Origin: Lithospermum erythrorhizon
Taxonomy: Eukaryota; Streptophyta; Magnoliopsida; Boraginales; Boraginaceae
NCBI GenBank assembly: GCA_019722365.1
Contig: JADFUC010000801.1
Coordinates: 79,920 to 143,919, forward strand
DNA: 64,000 nt
Direction: 5' to 3'
Part shown: one piece after another, positions 10,216-22,265 of the stretch
Position numbering within the stretch: position 1 is the first letter of the stretch
How the letters are laid out: every line of letters starts with the position of its first letter
Notes under the pieces: model-generated
Told to the model about the DNA's origin: nothing
The model's database searches: none
Seen by the model: only the letters and a program-made list of their open reading frames with translations
Program-made: the position numbers and the translations under genes

Positions 10216-13200
10216 TTCAAACAAAATTCTCAGTCAATGGGGAGAAAGAGGAGGTCTCGTAGCCTTGAAGTAGAAGAATTGCACATTGAGTTCTTGAGAT
10301 AAAAGAACCCGATCAGTGCAGGAAGAAGGAACCTAACTTCCCGATTTCTAGCAATTACGGTGATGAGATTGAAAATGTACAATTTCCATAATTTAATGTA
10401 CTTTTAATTCCAATATTGTGTGTTTAATTTGGGGAGGTTTTTTACTACTACTAACACCATGTACATTCTACAAGGAGGAAAATAATTTCTTTTGCCTGCA
10501 AGATTAAGGCTAATGGGAGATTTCGAGTTTGGGGGTCATGTGTATTTTAGTAGGCGGGTTAAGTATCAGCAGACTCTTTGTGGGGGGTGTCGAACTTGGT
10601 TAATGTCTTTGTTTACTTGTGAGATGGGGCTGACAGGGATTTGCTTCCTATTTTATAAAAGAAACTATGAGCTTCTTGAGGAAGCTTAGTCAACCCAAAG
10701 ATAGCTGGATGATATGCTAGAATGGACTAAGGGGTTGGGAAATAAAGATTATAAATATAAGCACTTTAAGCAGAGAGAAACTTTGGAAACACGATTTTTA
10801 GGTGAGATTTATGGTGATCTTAGACGCATGTATTCCCCAAAACTGGTTGAAGTAAATTAGCGACGAAGGTTGTTGAATTACAAAGGAGATAAGGGGCTCT
10901 ACAAGTTGAGATTTCCCAAATATGTTTTGTTTAGAGTGGTTTGATAAAGAAATCTGAGGGGCTTGATGAAGTTGGAGGGGTGATAAAGTTCAGGGGTGTG
11001 AGGCAATAGTACAGGGGCTTGAGGTCAGTGATGGAGTTCATGGGTTGGATGAAAGTGAGGGGTGATGAATTCATGAGGAGTAACAATGTCATCTATGATA
11101 GAAGTGAGGATGTCGATCATGACGAATATGACTATGAAACTGAAAATTTCATGAGGGAAGACGACTTCGATTATGGCACTGATGGCAAGAATTAGATAAT
11201 GAAAATATGGAATAAGGACATGGACCACGAGGATTTTATTGGAATGGAGAGGGGGCCATGTTACCTTGATGAGGATGAAGCCTTGGAAGATATGGGACCA
11301 GTCTTGAATGACGATGGGCAGTACACAGGAAGCTTTGAATATTCGGATGAGTTGGTGGGTTAGGTAAAGAGGGAGGATGTTAGAAGTTTGTGTTAGGGCT
11401 CTGTCGCTTGAATTTCATTTGTGATAAACACCAAATTCATACATCCGGGATTCAAAATGATGTAATTAATCTAAAATACATAATTAACATTTATGAATAC
11501 AAGAATTCTTACAGAATGCCGGTATCTCCAAATCTTTCCATGAAGCCTCCTTTGAGATTCCATTATCTAGCACTTCCAGTATGGTGCCTCTAGTGAGTTG
11601 CACACACCGGGAGAGGTTGAATCATACACTTGTAGAATAAAGGATTGGATTGGATGAAAATGAAAAAAAAACTTTTCATTTCTTGAGGCCATTTCTTTCC
11701 ATTCTTGGAGGCTTTTCATCTTTTGATGATTGAACAATCATTATTAGTTATAATGATTAAGGTTTAATATATTATTATTAATAAACCTAAAAGCCCTGAC
11801 CGAATAGTTAATTTGTCAGCAGTTAAATTTAATTAAGCTAGTTAAGTAAAATCAAATACTAACAAGTTGTAGTAACCAACGAGTTACTTGAAGAGCTCAA
11901 CTAACCTCCGAATTAATTCAATTGACTAATTAATTAGTGGGTTAAATCAATTATATTTTTACATTATGATGTAAAATTCACAGTGAAATATTAGATTGAT
12001 TACAATCAACTCTGATTTAACAAATGTAGTTTAATTTCACATTATCCTTTGTATGTGTGTGGCAGGCTCGGATAGTAAGTTGTATAATAATAATAATTGA
12101 CCAATTACTATTCTTATAACGATTAATAAGTAAGATCTAGCAATCTCTCGCTAACCCTTAAATTATCCTTGAGAACTGACTAGTAATATACAATTACTAA
12201 GGTGAAAACTAAGTTCTAGTAATCACATTTAACCCAGCCAGTAAATAAATTGATATGATTGTCGCAGCCGGACATAATAAAAAGGGAATCAATTTTCATT
12301 GATCTCAACAGAGTTTGCTCACAGCTCAAAGAGGAAGAAGAAGAAGGAAAACAAAAGAGGTGGTATGGAGTTTAATAGTGAAAGACATCTTAAAAATCCA
12401 ATCTTAGTCCCCGACATGGTATTTGGTTGTGCTGAAGATTTTAGGAAGCTTATAAGGGAATATGCGGTGAAGACAAATAAGCCACTTAAGTTTTTAAAGA
12501 ATGACAAGGTTAGGGTGCGTGTAAAATGTATTCAAGAGGTGTAAACTGTATTTTGTTCACGAGTTGGGCGGACGAGCAACTTGGTTGTTAAGACAGGTTG
12601 TAAATACCAACAATTACGTAGAGTGGTAGCGAGGGAGGTATGTAAGCTTGATGTAAGAAGACAACCACCCAGTTGCTCTTAAGAATTTCATTGGTGACAT
12701 TTTTGGAAAGAAGCTGAAGGTTGAAATCGGCATGGTATGTGGAGAGCCCGTAAAAATGTTGGTTACACGATGTTTGGTAATGAGAACAACAATTTCCTAG
12801 ACTATGGAGTTATACAAAGGACATACTTGACACATTATGTCTGAATTTCAAGCGTAAATCGCCTTAAGGTTCATGAGCAAAAATTTGAGCACGTGTTTTT
12901 ATATACGTCACTTGTGAAGAAAGGGTTTTTTAGTTAGCTGCGGAAGATTTGTATGCTTGATGGTTCTGACGAAAGGCTATTCAAAGGTCATATTCGCCCA
13001 GCCGTGGGGAGCTTGATGCGAGACAGCGGAATACCAGGTTAAGTAGGCGTGTGGAAGTGGAGAATACAGATTCGTGGACATGGTTCATGAGATTGTTGAG
13101 AAAGAAGATACGGGCGAAACACGAACCAAATTAAAAGATGTGATGACGGACCGAAGGTATAGTCACTGAACTTAGTCACAACTTTAGTCACGATCTTTGA

Positions 13201-14400
13201 ATCCACTGAACTTTAGTCCTTAAACTTTAATTTCAATTCTGAATAAGTGAACTAACAACATATCTAAATGCTTGTAGGGACTTCATGAATGCGATGAAGA
13301 ATAGTGCCTACATCTGAGCCACGGACTTTGTGTTAAACACACGCATGCAAGTGGAGCAGAGATTTCCTAACTTGAGAGCGTGAAAAGATGATGTGGAAGT
13401 GTGCTAGAGTTGCCAATGAGCCATACTTTGAATACTGGATGCAGCAATTGAAGAATGTGACCATTGAGGGATAAAATTTAAGAAGGATAGATCCAAGAAA
13501 TGGACCCGGATGCGCATTAGATCCTCTGACCAATTGTCTGAGGCGGTGCATAATTGGGGTGAAACGATTGTGTTTTTATCGTCGGTCAGGGGATCAGCCA
13601 ATCATCACCATGTTGAACACAATTTACCACACAATCATGACACGCATAGAAGAGGAACGTGAAAAAAAGCTGAGATGGAAGGGTACAGTCTGTCCAAGGC
13701 ATGATGATGTATTGAAACATAGGGAAAAAAAGATCTATGACTACATCACCCGAGGCTTACGGATCTCACAGGTATAAAAAGAAGTCACTTCTACTCGAAG
13801 CGTAGCTTTATGGTGGAAGCATAAGGAAAACACTGCTCATGTGGTTTATGGCAGTTGGGCGGGATTCCTTGTGTGCACGCAATTTGTGTGTACAAGTCAC
13901 AGAACAAAGACCCAAGAAAATATGTGCACAAAAACTACCTTATAAGCACATGGTTTATGACCTACAATCATTTTCTTTGAGATTTTGAGAGGCCACGTGT
14001 TAGGACAAAGTCCATATCCAAATATCCTTCCACCTGACATGAGAGTTTTACCGAGGAAGAGACGGAGATATCGTACAAAGATGTTGAGAAAGCGCGAAGG
14101 GGCAGCGGCCGAGACGCAGAAGAAGCAGCACGTGGAGTTTTTCAAGGCTTCGGAAGAGGGGGGCCACGATTCCAGCCCCCATAAGATATGTCTTTGGTGT
14201 AGGTCATAATACGCGGACTTGTCCTAGGAAACCGGTTGATGGAGGATTTGATTCCCAGCCTGCACCATCTTAAGCCAAGCGGAAAAGCAAGGATCCTTCT
14301 CAGCCTGCACCATCTACCAGAGAAGATGCAGATATGGGATAGAATAGGGGGTTTGAGATATAGATCTGTCGATGGAGGCATATGTAGCCTCATTGTTTGT
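10216..14400 (+). pseudogene. MULE (Mutator-like) transposase, decayed and interrupted
   Basis: Ordered domains of a MuDR-type transposase are visible. A PB1-like N-terminal part at ~10490-10690 has FGGHVYFSRRV and FLFYKR. An acidic linker follows at ~11030-11370. The DNA-binding domain (12363-12560) has FNSERHLKNP, MVFGCAEDFRKLIREYAVKT and LKFLKNDKVRVRVKC. Next come a core fragment (RVFIYVTCEE, GCGRFVCLDGS near 12890-12970), a late block at ~13590-13720 (DQPIITMLNTIYHTIMTR, WKGTVCP), a PCVHAICVY plus DPRKYVHKNY block near 13870-13940, and a zinc-knuckle region with GHNTRTCPRKPVDGG at ~14205-14250. Many frameshifts and stops occur, and family A repeat copy 2 splits it at 11391-12311. The catalytic DDE residues cannot be placed reliably. 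The element ends (long TIRs, 9-bp duplication) were not identified. Encoded activity is certainly lost. Confidence 0.88.
11391..12311 (+). mobile_element. Solo-LTR-like repeat, family A, copy 2, inside the MULE
   Basis: Starts TGTTAGGGC and ends ATCTCAACA, about 920 bp. It sits between the acidic linker and the DNA-binding domain of the MULE. AGTTTG lies just before the left end (11385-11390) and just after the right end (12312-12317), within 1 bp of a perfect target duplication. It carries the family landmarks ggtgcctctagtgagttgca, cacaccgggagaggttgaat, gttgtataataataataatt, and cggacataataaaaagggaa. Confidence 0.75.
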
Positions 14401-15930
14401 GAACTGTGACCCATGTGGGGTTTTAATCTTTTGTGGACTTTAATGAATTAGTGTTGTGGTAGGTGAGACATTTGATGTTGTTTACCTTTAATGAATTAGC
14501 ACTATTTTTTCCATCATTTTTCATGGAATATATTGTCTTTTCAGCCCTGTATGTCATAACTTACCTTTTAGCACTATTTTTTACCGTCAGAATCTTTGTT
14601 TGACTGTCATTGGTATAGTTCACTTGTAATAGTACAAGGGCTGTGGATTCGGGGCCAATGATTCGGGGGTATAGTTGAGGAGGCCTTAGTTCGAAACTCT
14701 TTCGTAGCAAATGAAAACACATACATTAAGAAGAAGAGGAATGAAGCATTCATCAGAACAAATCATTCATTAGTACCACATCGCTTGGTCTCATTAAACA
14801 TCAAAAATAAGTGTTGTAACAAGCTGAAAACACCATTAAACATCAAAAACAAATTGTTGTAACAACTGAAAAGAAAATACCGTTAAACGGACCTAATATT
14901 ACATTACAATAAACTAATTTGCGGGTTGGGAATCGGTATGACCCTGATTGCAATTACAAGAGTGAAAATCATACGAAGTTCCCAGGCCAAACACTAAAAT
15001 ACTACAATTAATACACAAACCCGACAAGAAAAAACCCCAAAATCCACTTACTGCTTAGGTTAGCCTCTCCCGATTTCTACCCATTTCATACTGAATCTGA
15101 CAAGGCGTGTCACAGGGCTCATGATCTACTCCCAAAATCCCCAACCATAAGACTCGATGTACACCTACTTAAAATGGCTTATAGGACTTCACCATGAAGG
15201 CTGCCGCTCAGCAGCGAATCACGCCCACGCGGCGCTTGATATCGGATCGTGTGACCCATGAATCGATTTGCTCGCGGAGATGTGCCTTTCTTTTAGATTG
15301 GAATTCAAGGTATAAGTCAATTTTGGGATTTTTAATTTAAGGTTCTTGATTTGGGCGAGCGTAACAATACAATGTGCCCTTTACTTTTATAAAGCTGATT
15401 TTCCCTCCAAAAATGAAATTACTAATGTGCCTCGGCTTAATCCAGTGCACATCCACAGCGCCTCAAAGCCATGATGCTGTATGTATTTTGAGTGTCAAAA
15501 TTTATTTTTGGATTAAATATCAGGAATAGGGTAAGCACAAATCTTGAAAAGATCGGAAAGTATAAGAATCCAGTAGAAAGATACGTAATATAGAGACAAA
15601 AACAAATTAGCTATATGTACTAGTATTAGTTTATGATTATGGTTCAATTTTGCTAGAAAGAAAAATAGTTTATTGATTCCAATGTCCTCTTCTATTTAAC
15701 CTTTAATTACATATTAAGCCAAGTAAATCCCACATGAAAAAGTCCAATCTTATATGTTTCCAACTTGACGTGCTATCTATAGGTATACCACAAAACACAT
15801 GCTCAAATCATTGAATTTGTTTACTATAGTTTCCCTACTTTTATTCCCCTATATCATCTCATCTTCAAACATCCAATTCCCATAAGCTATTAGCCATCCT
15901 TCTCTCATTTCTTCTTCTTCTCCAACCAAC
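14401..15930. other. MULE 3' flank and promoter-proximal DNA
   Basis: 14400-14640 resembles a 3' untranslated tail of the MULE, with ctttaatgaattag twice (14438, 14487). 14700-15480 holds mixed sequence with a GC-richer patch at 15190-15300 that could be captured or subterminal MULE DNA, though I recognise no gene in it. 15640-15930 should contain the promoter and 5' UTR of the next gene, including a CT-rich leader just before the ATG. Confidence 0.5.
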
Positions 15931-15940
15931 TCCTCAAGCA

Positions 15941-16297
15941 ATGTTTAGATCATTCAGTACACGGGCAAGTCGTCGTGGATACGAGGAGTTGCTCGAGGAG
16001 TATGAAACGTCGTCGTCTGGAAGCCATGGTCTTGGTGGCAAATTGAGCAGAGTTGCCAGTGTTCCTGCCAAGATATTCAGTCCCTCAAGAAAAAATCCTC
16101 TAGAGAAAATAATGGACAATCCATCGTCGAATCTTGCTGATAAACATGCCAAGAAAGCTAGCAAAATTCACCCAATTTTTGCTCTTTTTGGAACCTCAAA
16201 GAAATCGAAGAAGGCAACATCAAAGCCAGAATTCCAGAGGTACATCAATTATCTTAAGGAGGGAGGTATGTTGGCACATGTCAAAGAAAGCTTGTAA
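15941..16297 (+). CDS. Small conserved plant protein, MFRSxSTR family
   Basis: Single-exon 118-codon gene. The N-terminus MFRSFSTRASRRGYEEL is the signature of a small plant family of unknown function (I recall Arabidopsis At3g46880 and At5g59080 as members). Further family features are LGGKLSRVASVPAKIF (residues ~31-46), KIHPIFALFG (76-85) and KPEFQRYINYLKEGGM (94-109). The usual C-terminus, as I remember it, continues GGMW...YYK; here it is GGMLAHVKESL and stop, so the tail is divergent. A GAGGTATGT at the GGM codons could also act as a splice donor. The 5' leader is CT-rich (cttcttcttctccaacc) and the ATG context is AGCAATG. The protein is basic and soluble, with no signal peptide or membrane segment. 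No function is inferred. Confidence 0.85.
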   Translation: MFRSFSTRASRRGYEELLEEYETSSSGSHGLGGKLSRVASVPAKIFSPSRKNPLEKIMDNPSSNLADKHAKKASKIHPIFALFGTSKKSKKATSKPEFQRYINYLKEGGMLAHVKESL

Positions 16298-16723
16298 TAA
16301 GACATGTTTTGTAATAATTCATTGAACTTTTTTTTTATTAATGTAGAACGTTAGACATTGAAAAGCAATGAACTTCGTGAGAATTGTTTACAAGCATCAT
16401 TACTTTGTTAAAGAATAGAGAGGTTATAGTCCAACTTATCATATGGTACAATTCAGTATATTCGATGTATATAATACTCCAATTAAATTGATGAAATTAA
16501 ATGTGCAGATATTTTGTGAGACTAGTAAAATATTGTGGCTATATTGTTTGACTTTTATAAAAACATTGGTGTGACAGTAATGACACCTTACTACTTTAGT
16601 AAAGAAAGACCAAATTAAACCGCACGATGATGGGTGATTAACAAGTTTAACTTCAATGACTTTTTCAATTCAAAAGAAAGGACATCAAATTTTTATCAAA
16701 TGTATTCTAGGTAGCAAAGGTAT
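16298..16723. other. 3' flank of the small gene
   Basis: AT-rich; the AATGAACTTCG and TTTTTTTTATTAATG stretches just after the stop suit a 3' UTR. Nothing else seen. Confidence 0.4.
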
Positions 16724-16798
16724 TTAGCTCAATAGTATGCAATACGAGCCGTGCAAGAGGATTCACGGGTTGAAATCATACAACGAGCTCAAATTCAT
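16724..16798 (+). repeat. tRNA-derived SINE-like fragment
   Basis: TTAGCTCAATAG (16724-16735) resembles an A box and GGGTTGAAATCA (16768-16779) a degraded B box, ~33 bp apart as in tRNA-derived RNA polymerase III promoters. It does not fold as an intact tRNA and has no clear tail, so it is a decayed SINE or tRNA relic. Confidence 0.45.
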
Positions 16799-17749
16799 TA
16801 CTAATTAACAAAAAAAAATATATTCTAATTACGTTGAATGCCATGTGTAAACTCTTTAAATGATTAGTCAGAAATTCTAGTTTTTTATCATATCAAAGAT
16901 TGTAATAACATTATGTACGGAATATATTATATTCATACCACATATTATTTTTATTTTGCTGATGAGATCTCATTGTTATAGGCTTTAAAATTAAGCTTAA
17001 TAAAAGAGACTACATTTCTGTGTTGATAAAAATACACAGAAACAAAGAATCCAATTTTTCTTATTTTACTGTTATACCCTGGCATTCACACTTTGTGCTA
17101 ATAATACTGTATTATATATTGACGTCTAATAACATGGAGGAGGCCTATTTCTTTTTCAATCATTTCATTTAGGTGCAAATCAAATCGTCCATTTATTTTT
17201 TAACACGACAAATTAATTCATTGGCTTGCACATTGGATCTTAATTAAATTGGTTGACACTCATTATGAGCTAATAAAATTTAGCATTGTTTTGGCCTGTT
17301 TATATTGTGAACCGTAAAACTTGAGCTAATCAACATTAGAATAATGGATATTAATTATTAATGATTATTATCCAGATTTGGTGGTCACTGTTTGATCTTC
17401 ATTATATTTATTATTCGAATGCAGTTTATTTTGTCTCCTGCAAAGTTCGGAATTAGTCTTACTATAAATCGATTATTATTGAAATTTTATTTATTGATAT
17501 ATACGTGGACATGTTTGAATTGGTCATCTATATCACTAATCACTAATCAGCATATATAAAAGTGTGAATAAAGGTTGTGTTTCTTGGATTTAAAATTTTC
17601 TGGCTATTAATTCTTAAATTCTTACTTTTCTCTAAAAATCTAAAAGTTACGCAAAAATATTATCTTTTTAATTAATAATTTCACCTCTTAATTGATAATT
17701 TATGAGTTCTAATAGGAATTAACTACTATTAAATAATAATATATTTTAT
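16799..17749. other. AT-rich, no gene seen
   Basis: No coding or element signature recognised on either strand. Confidence 0.6.
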
Positions 17750-17812
17750 GTAGACCTATTTTTATTATTATTATAATAGGTATTAATTAAATAATCATAT
17801 ACTTTGTGTAGA

Positions 17813-17850
<38 letters not shown>

Positions 17851-17922
17851 CTATTGTTATTATTATTATAATATGTATTAGTTAAATAATCATATGCTTG
17901 GTGTAGAATTATTATTATTATT
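17750..17922. repeat. ~94-bp tandem duplication with ATT repeats
   Basis: The unit tagacctatttttattatta ... aataatcatatactttgtgt beginning at 17751 recurs from 17845 (tagaactattgttattatta ... aataatcatatgcttggtgt). The ATT-rich ends of the units probably caused the duplication by slippage. Confidence 0.8.
17812..17844. repeat. (ATT)n microsatellite, ~11 units
   Basis: Uninterrupted ATT trinucleotide run at the junction of the two 94-bp units. Confidence 0.95.
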
Positions 17923-18123
17923 GTATTTAATTTCCTACATATATAATTTTATATATTGACATCCACAAAAATTTAAATTATACGGTTTAACAAACACTAA
18001 AAAGCAAATTATTCGATGATCTTATATTGATGATCGATTCGTCGATATATTTAGTCGGAAATAAGCATTAATTATTAAAGTAATATGTGTATCTCTTTAT
18101 GAACATCTACGATTTGGTATAAT

Positions 18124-18125
<2 letters not shown>

Positions 18126-18161
<36 letters not shown>
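18126..18161. repeat. (AT)18 microsatellite
   Basis: Perfect alternating AT dinucleotides between GTATAATTG and GTTTCTTCG. Confidence 0.97.
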
Positions 18162-18164
<3 letters not shown>

Positions 18165-18402
18165 TCTTCGATCATGATTACAAATATCGCTTAGGTGGAT
18201 ATGATTCTGAAATGTCGGCATTCGTGGATATTTGGCACAAATTCTGTTGAAAAATTAATAGCAGCATAACTTTATATGCTTTTGGTAGAATGATTGTTAT
18301 TATTATTATTTTTATTAATGATCCATTTGAATCATGATAGATATTTAACTACTAATAATTTTAGTTTCGAGTTAACAAATAATGATAAAAAGTCATATAC
18401 GG

Positions 18403-19437
18403 TGTTAGAATCTAGTATGAATTTCAATTGTGAAGTAACACCAAATTCATACGTCGGATCCTCAAAATGATATAAATTAATCTAAGCAGCATAATTACTT
18501 GATTATGAATCTGAAGTTCTTACATTCGCTTGTGGAAGGCGAAATGGAAACCAACTCCTCAAAGAGAAGATGCCTCGCGTGGTTGCCACCCGAGATCTTT
18601 CTCGATGCTTGTTCAGCGCCCGAAAAGATGTCACTCTAGATTGCCTTGAGAGGAAGCAATTGAGAGCTTGAAGCTGCTTCAGAAGTTGAGGATGAAATGA
18701 GAATTGGAAGAGAAAATTCTTCCGATTCTTCCAGTCTTCGAGGAGGCGGTATCGATAGAGGGTGGAGGTTTTTTATGATTCTTATGTCATGAAAAACCTA
18801 ATCCCCATAAATGATCCGAAATTCCACTTTCGTTAAGCAACTTCGTTAAGAAATCGGTTTAACTCGTTAGCTTAATTAGACCGTTATGAGCCTCTAATTA
18901 AATAATGAGTTACTAATTAATTTGTTCTATTTTAATTAACCCAACAAATTCAATTAAAATACTAGCAGTCGCTATCGAATAACTTATCAAGTTATTCATC
19001 GATCTCAATTGCTTAATTGATTAGACTTGCAAGTTTAACCAATTGATGTTCATCGGCTTATATATATTTGACAAATATATAAATATTGAGAAATACATTT
19101 CTCGATATACAGAGTCTCGTTTAATTTCATTCATGAAATATTATTCAGTGTCGTTGTATGTGTATAGTAGCCCACAGGTTCGGATAATAGTAAGTTGTAT
19201 AATAATAATAATTGACCGTTACTATTATTATAACGATTAATAGTAAGATATAGCGATCATTTCGTAACCGTAAATTATCGCTGAGCCGCATGGCTAGTAA
19301 TATCTGGCGTTACTAAGGTGAACGCTAAGTTCGATGTCGCGTTTAACCAACCCGATAAATGAATTGATCACACTTGATTGTCGCGGCGGGCATTATAAAG
19401 GGAATCAAATTCTCATTGATTTCAACACAAGCATTAT
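18403..19437 (+). mobile_element. Solo-LTR-like repeat, family A, copy 3
   Basis: The longest copy (about 1,035 bp). Starts TGTTAGAATC and ends TTGATTTCAACA. It shares with copy 2 the blocks caccaaattcatacgt, gttgtataataataataatt, ttactaaggtgaa, and gcgggcattataaagggaat. It has no coding capacity beyond shadow ORFs. The flanks do not show a clear target duplication. Confidence 0.75.
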
Positions 19438-20404
19438 AATTCCCGATAAATATTTCAACCGGCTCCATATGCGAGAGTCGAAACCTGTTGAATATCCCAA
19501 TTATTTAGCATGCCAAACGTGTAGAGTAAGCGAATTTTAGATATAACCAACTTTATGTGGTAACAAAATTATAAAGTAAAACATCTAGTCGAATACCAAA
19601 TTATTTTCTTAATATTATCATTTTAGATAACGTATTCCCATTAGTTGATGAAGTAATAGAGAGGTCTAGAACATGTTACTATGATTAATGTGTCATGTAA
19701 AAAAAATTCTTTTCTTTTCTTTTCTTAGTTGGAGGAAAAGAGTTGAGATGTTTAAATTAAAGATCTTTCATCCTTTGAAACTAATTATCTACTCGTCAAG
19801 TAGTATAATTGTATTTGATTTATTATTATTCGAATAATATAATTTGGAGGTTAATATTATATTTCTAATGTTTTACTAAAAAATATTATTACATACCTGA
19901 TTGACATATATTATTTGAGTTTATAAAAATTTATTATTTTTTGTTGAATATGTATTAATAATAATATATTATATTATTCATAATTTAAATAATATTACTA
20001 ATAAAAGTATACTTGAAATAAAATATACTAGAAAATAAAACAAATATTATCCACAAAAAGTAATCCGGCCGTGCTATAAAATTTATACTAATGATCTTTT
20101 AAAAAAATTGTCATGCATTATTTTTATCGAAAATTTTAAATGCTTATGTTTAAGATTTATTAAATGATAATATCTCTTGAAAAATAAAAATATTAATTAA
20201 AAAAAATAGAAAGGTGTGTAAGTTTCTGTGATTTTAGAAGAATATGATTACCAAATTAAACATAAAAAAATGTATCGAATATTTAAAAAATGGAATTGTA
20301 TGTAAATTAAATCCTTGGCGTCTAAACTTTTCTTAAATATATTTAAAAAGTTCATTTTGTCTTATGCTTTAAGTTCAATTATGTGATGGTTCACGTAATA
20401 AACT
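19438..20404. other. AT-rich, no gene seen
   Basis: Low-complexity AT-rich DNA with poly-A and poly-T runs. No coding or element signature recognised. Confidence 0.6.
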
Positions 20405-20613
20405 ACATTCGTTTCAAAATAAATGATTGTTTAGATGAAAAGTGTTTTATTAAGGAATTGTGAAAAACTATATTGAGATTGTAAAAAGCTATATTGAAAA
20501 TGTAAAAAGCTACATTGAAATTATAAAAATGTATATTAAAATTGTAAATAATCAATTATTGTGAAAAAGTAAAAAATTTCTAGATAATCATATATTTTAA
20601 AACGGAAAGAGTA
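20405..20613. mobile_element. MITE (family M2) with internal 21-bp repeats
   Basis: Terminal inverted repeats: cattcgtttcaaaataaatg plus attgtttag at the left and ctagataatcatatatttta plus aaacggaaagagta at the right. The interior is an array of about five ~21-bp units (attgtgaaaaactatattga, attgtaaaaagctatattga, aatgtaaaaagctacattga and so on). No coding capacity. Confidence 0.8.
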
Positions 20614-20836
20614 TTTCTTAATTATAAAAAAAACTCATAAGATATTATAATAATTGAGAGACGGCTATATATCACCCTATTTCATTTTCAAATATGTACA
20701 CGTTTGATTCTATGATGTTCTATAAAAGTATAAATTAACATGAGTACTAGTAAACTATTAAATCGTCGAGCGATGATATGTCCAGTTTAATAAGAACTTC
20801 TCGAATATAAAATCAAGTCTAATACTATTTTTATAT

Positions 20837-21076
20837 TACATCCATTTTTGACTTTTTGATAGTTGTACCATTTAAACTTTGATCGTCAATATTTTTGTTT
20901 GTATTATATAATACTACTTGATGAAAACTATATCAATGAAAAATACATTTCAAACTCTTTCCATTGGTATATTATTTATATCGAAATATTTTAATAGCAA
21001 CAAATATATTTGAAGGTCAATTTGAAAAATACAATTATAAAGTTAAAAATGGATAATCTTTTACGGAATGGAGTAA
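20837..21076. mobile_element. MITE (family M1), copy 3
   Basis: Ends are tccatttttgactttttg at the left and aaagttaaaaatggataatc then ttttacggaatggagta at the right. The interior shares caatatttttgtttgtatta and gatgaaaactatatcaatga with the copies near 4.7 and 5.0 kb. Confidence 0.75.
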
Positions 21077-21311
21077 TATTTTTGCAAGTAGTAATCATTT
21101 TGCATATTCTATTATGGAGTTAATGACACACATTTGATTATACGTGTTTAGCACGTTAAATCGTTCAATGTAGCGTGTTTTTAAAATGGCCAGATTCGAT
21201 CGCGCGTGTTTTAGCGTGTCGAGCAGTCATTCAATCAAATGAATGTTAAGTTTGACTTTTGGGGGCAAATTAGCGAGGGGTAAAATAACACACATTTTTT
21301 AGATTATTTTT

Positions 21312-21429
21312 CAATTCTATTAAAATTTTGGGGCAAATATTTGTATGAGATTATTAATTCCTTCAAAATATTTGAATGACTTAATATTTGGATGTTATAA
21401 ATATTTTGCCCCGAAATTTATTAAAATTG
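21312..21429. repeat. Inverted repeat, ~31-bp arms (MITE-like hairpin)
   Basis: Arm caattctattaaaattttgg plus ggcaaatattt (21312-21342) is mirrored by aaatattttgccccgaaatt plus tattaaaattg (21399-21429), with a few mismatches and a 56-bp loop. It could form a cruciform or hairpin RNA. It may be a small MITE remnant. Confidence 0.7.
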
Positions 21430-22192
21430 AGATTAGCCTTATGAATGAATGTTGGGCCGGTTTTACTCTGTCAGCTTGTCCCGATAAGTCAAACTTATCT
21501 GAGATTGGCGGGAATGACTAAATACAAGACACTTTTTGAAGCATGTATATTCAATAATCGTTACAACGTGTGTGTCGAAATGGCTGCGTGTAACTTTGTC
21601 TTATATCGAACGTCTTAAATGCCAGATTATATTTATTTGGTACAAGATCGACCACCGACCTCAATTTTGTATTCATCAACACCAAAACTAATAAAATATA
21701 CAATCAACAAATTCAATTGTTACAATTTTGATTGATATAAAAGGGCAAATATATTCGTAATAGTCTAATTACTTTTTTCCACGATATATGAATATTTTAA
21801 GATGGAAAATTTAACAATTTCCTTTAGAAAAGTACTAGAAATTCCACATACGTGTTACGTGACATATCAATAATATGTAATGTGAAAATAAAAATTATAT
21901 ATAACTTAAAATTATAAGTGGCTAATATATTAATATTTTTCATATGTCATAAAATAAAATCACATGATAGATATTGATAGATATTGGAAAGTTCTTGTGA
22001 ATTAAATGCATAAGAAATTATTGATAGATATTGGTTACAAAAATATAGTAATTTCCAATTATATTAAAGTTATAAAAATATCTCAAATTAATTAAATTTA
22101 AATCTAAAAATCTAAAATTAAAAAGGATATAAATGGTAAATTTTTTTTAGTAAAGCCAAATATACAACTACGCCAATTTTCTTTATGTATAG
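21430..22192. other. Intergenic DNA upstream of PPR gene 2
   Basis: AT-rich; ATTGATAGATATTGG occurs twice (near 21970 and 22020). The gene's promoter should lie in the last few hundred bases. Nothing else recognised. Confidence 0.5.
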
Positions 22193-22200
22193 TATAAATA
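22193..22200 (+). promoter_or_regulatory. TATA box of PPR gene 2
   Basis: TATAAATA, 66 bp upstream of the ATG at 22266, implying a short 5' UTR of ~30-40 nt. Confidence 0.6.
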
Positions 22201-22265
22201 CACTTATTTTACCAGAACTGTGATTTGTCAACCATACTTCCCAATCCATAGTAACGCAAATAAAG

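Noticed and set aside
13333..13601. Minus-strand ORFs inside the MULE
   Set aside because: Antisense shadows; the plus strand carries the MULE transposase text there.
16724..16798. Possible intact tRNA gene
   Set aside because: The box B is degraded and no cloverleaf can be drawn; kept only as a SINE-like fragment.
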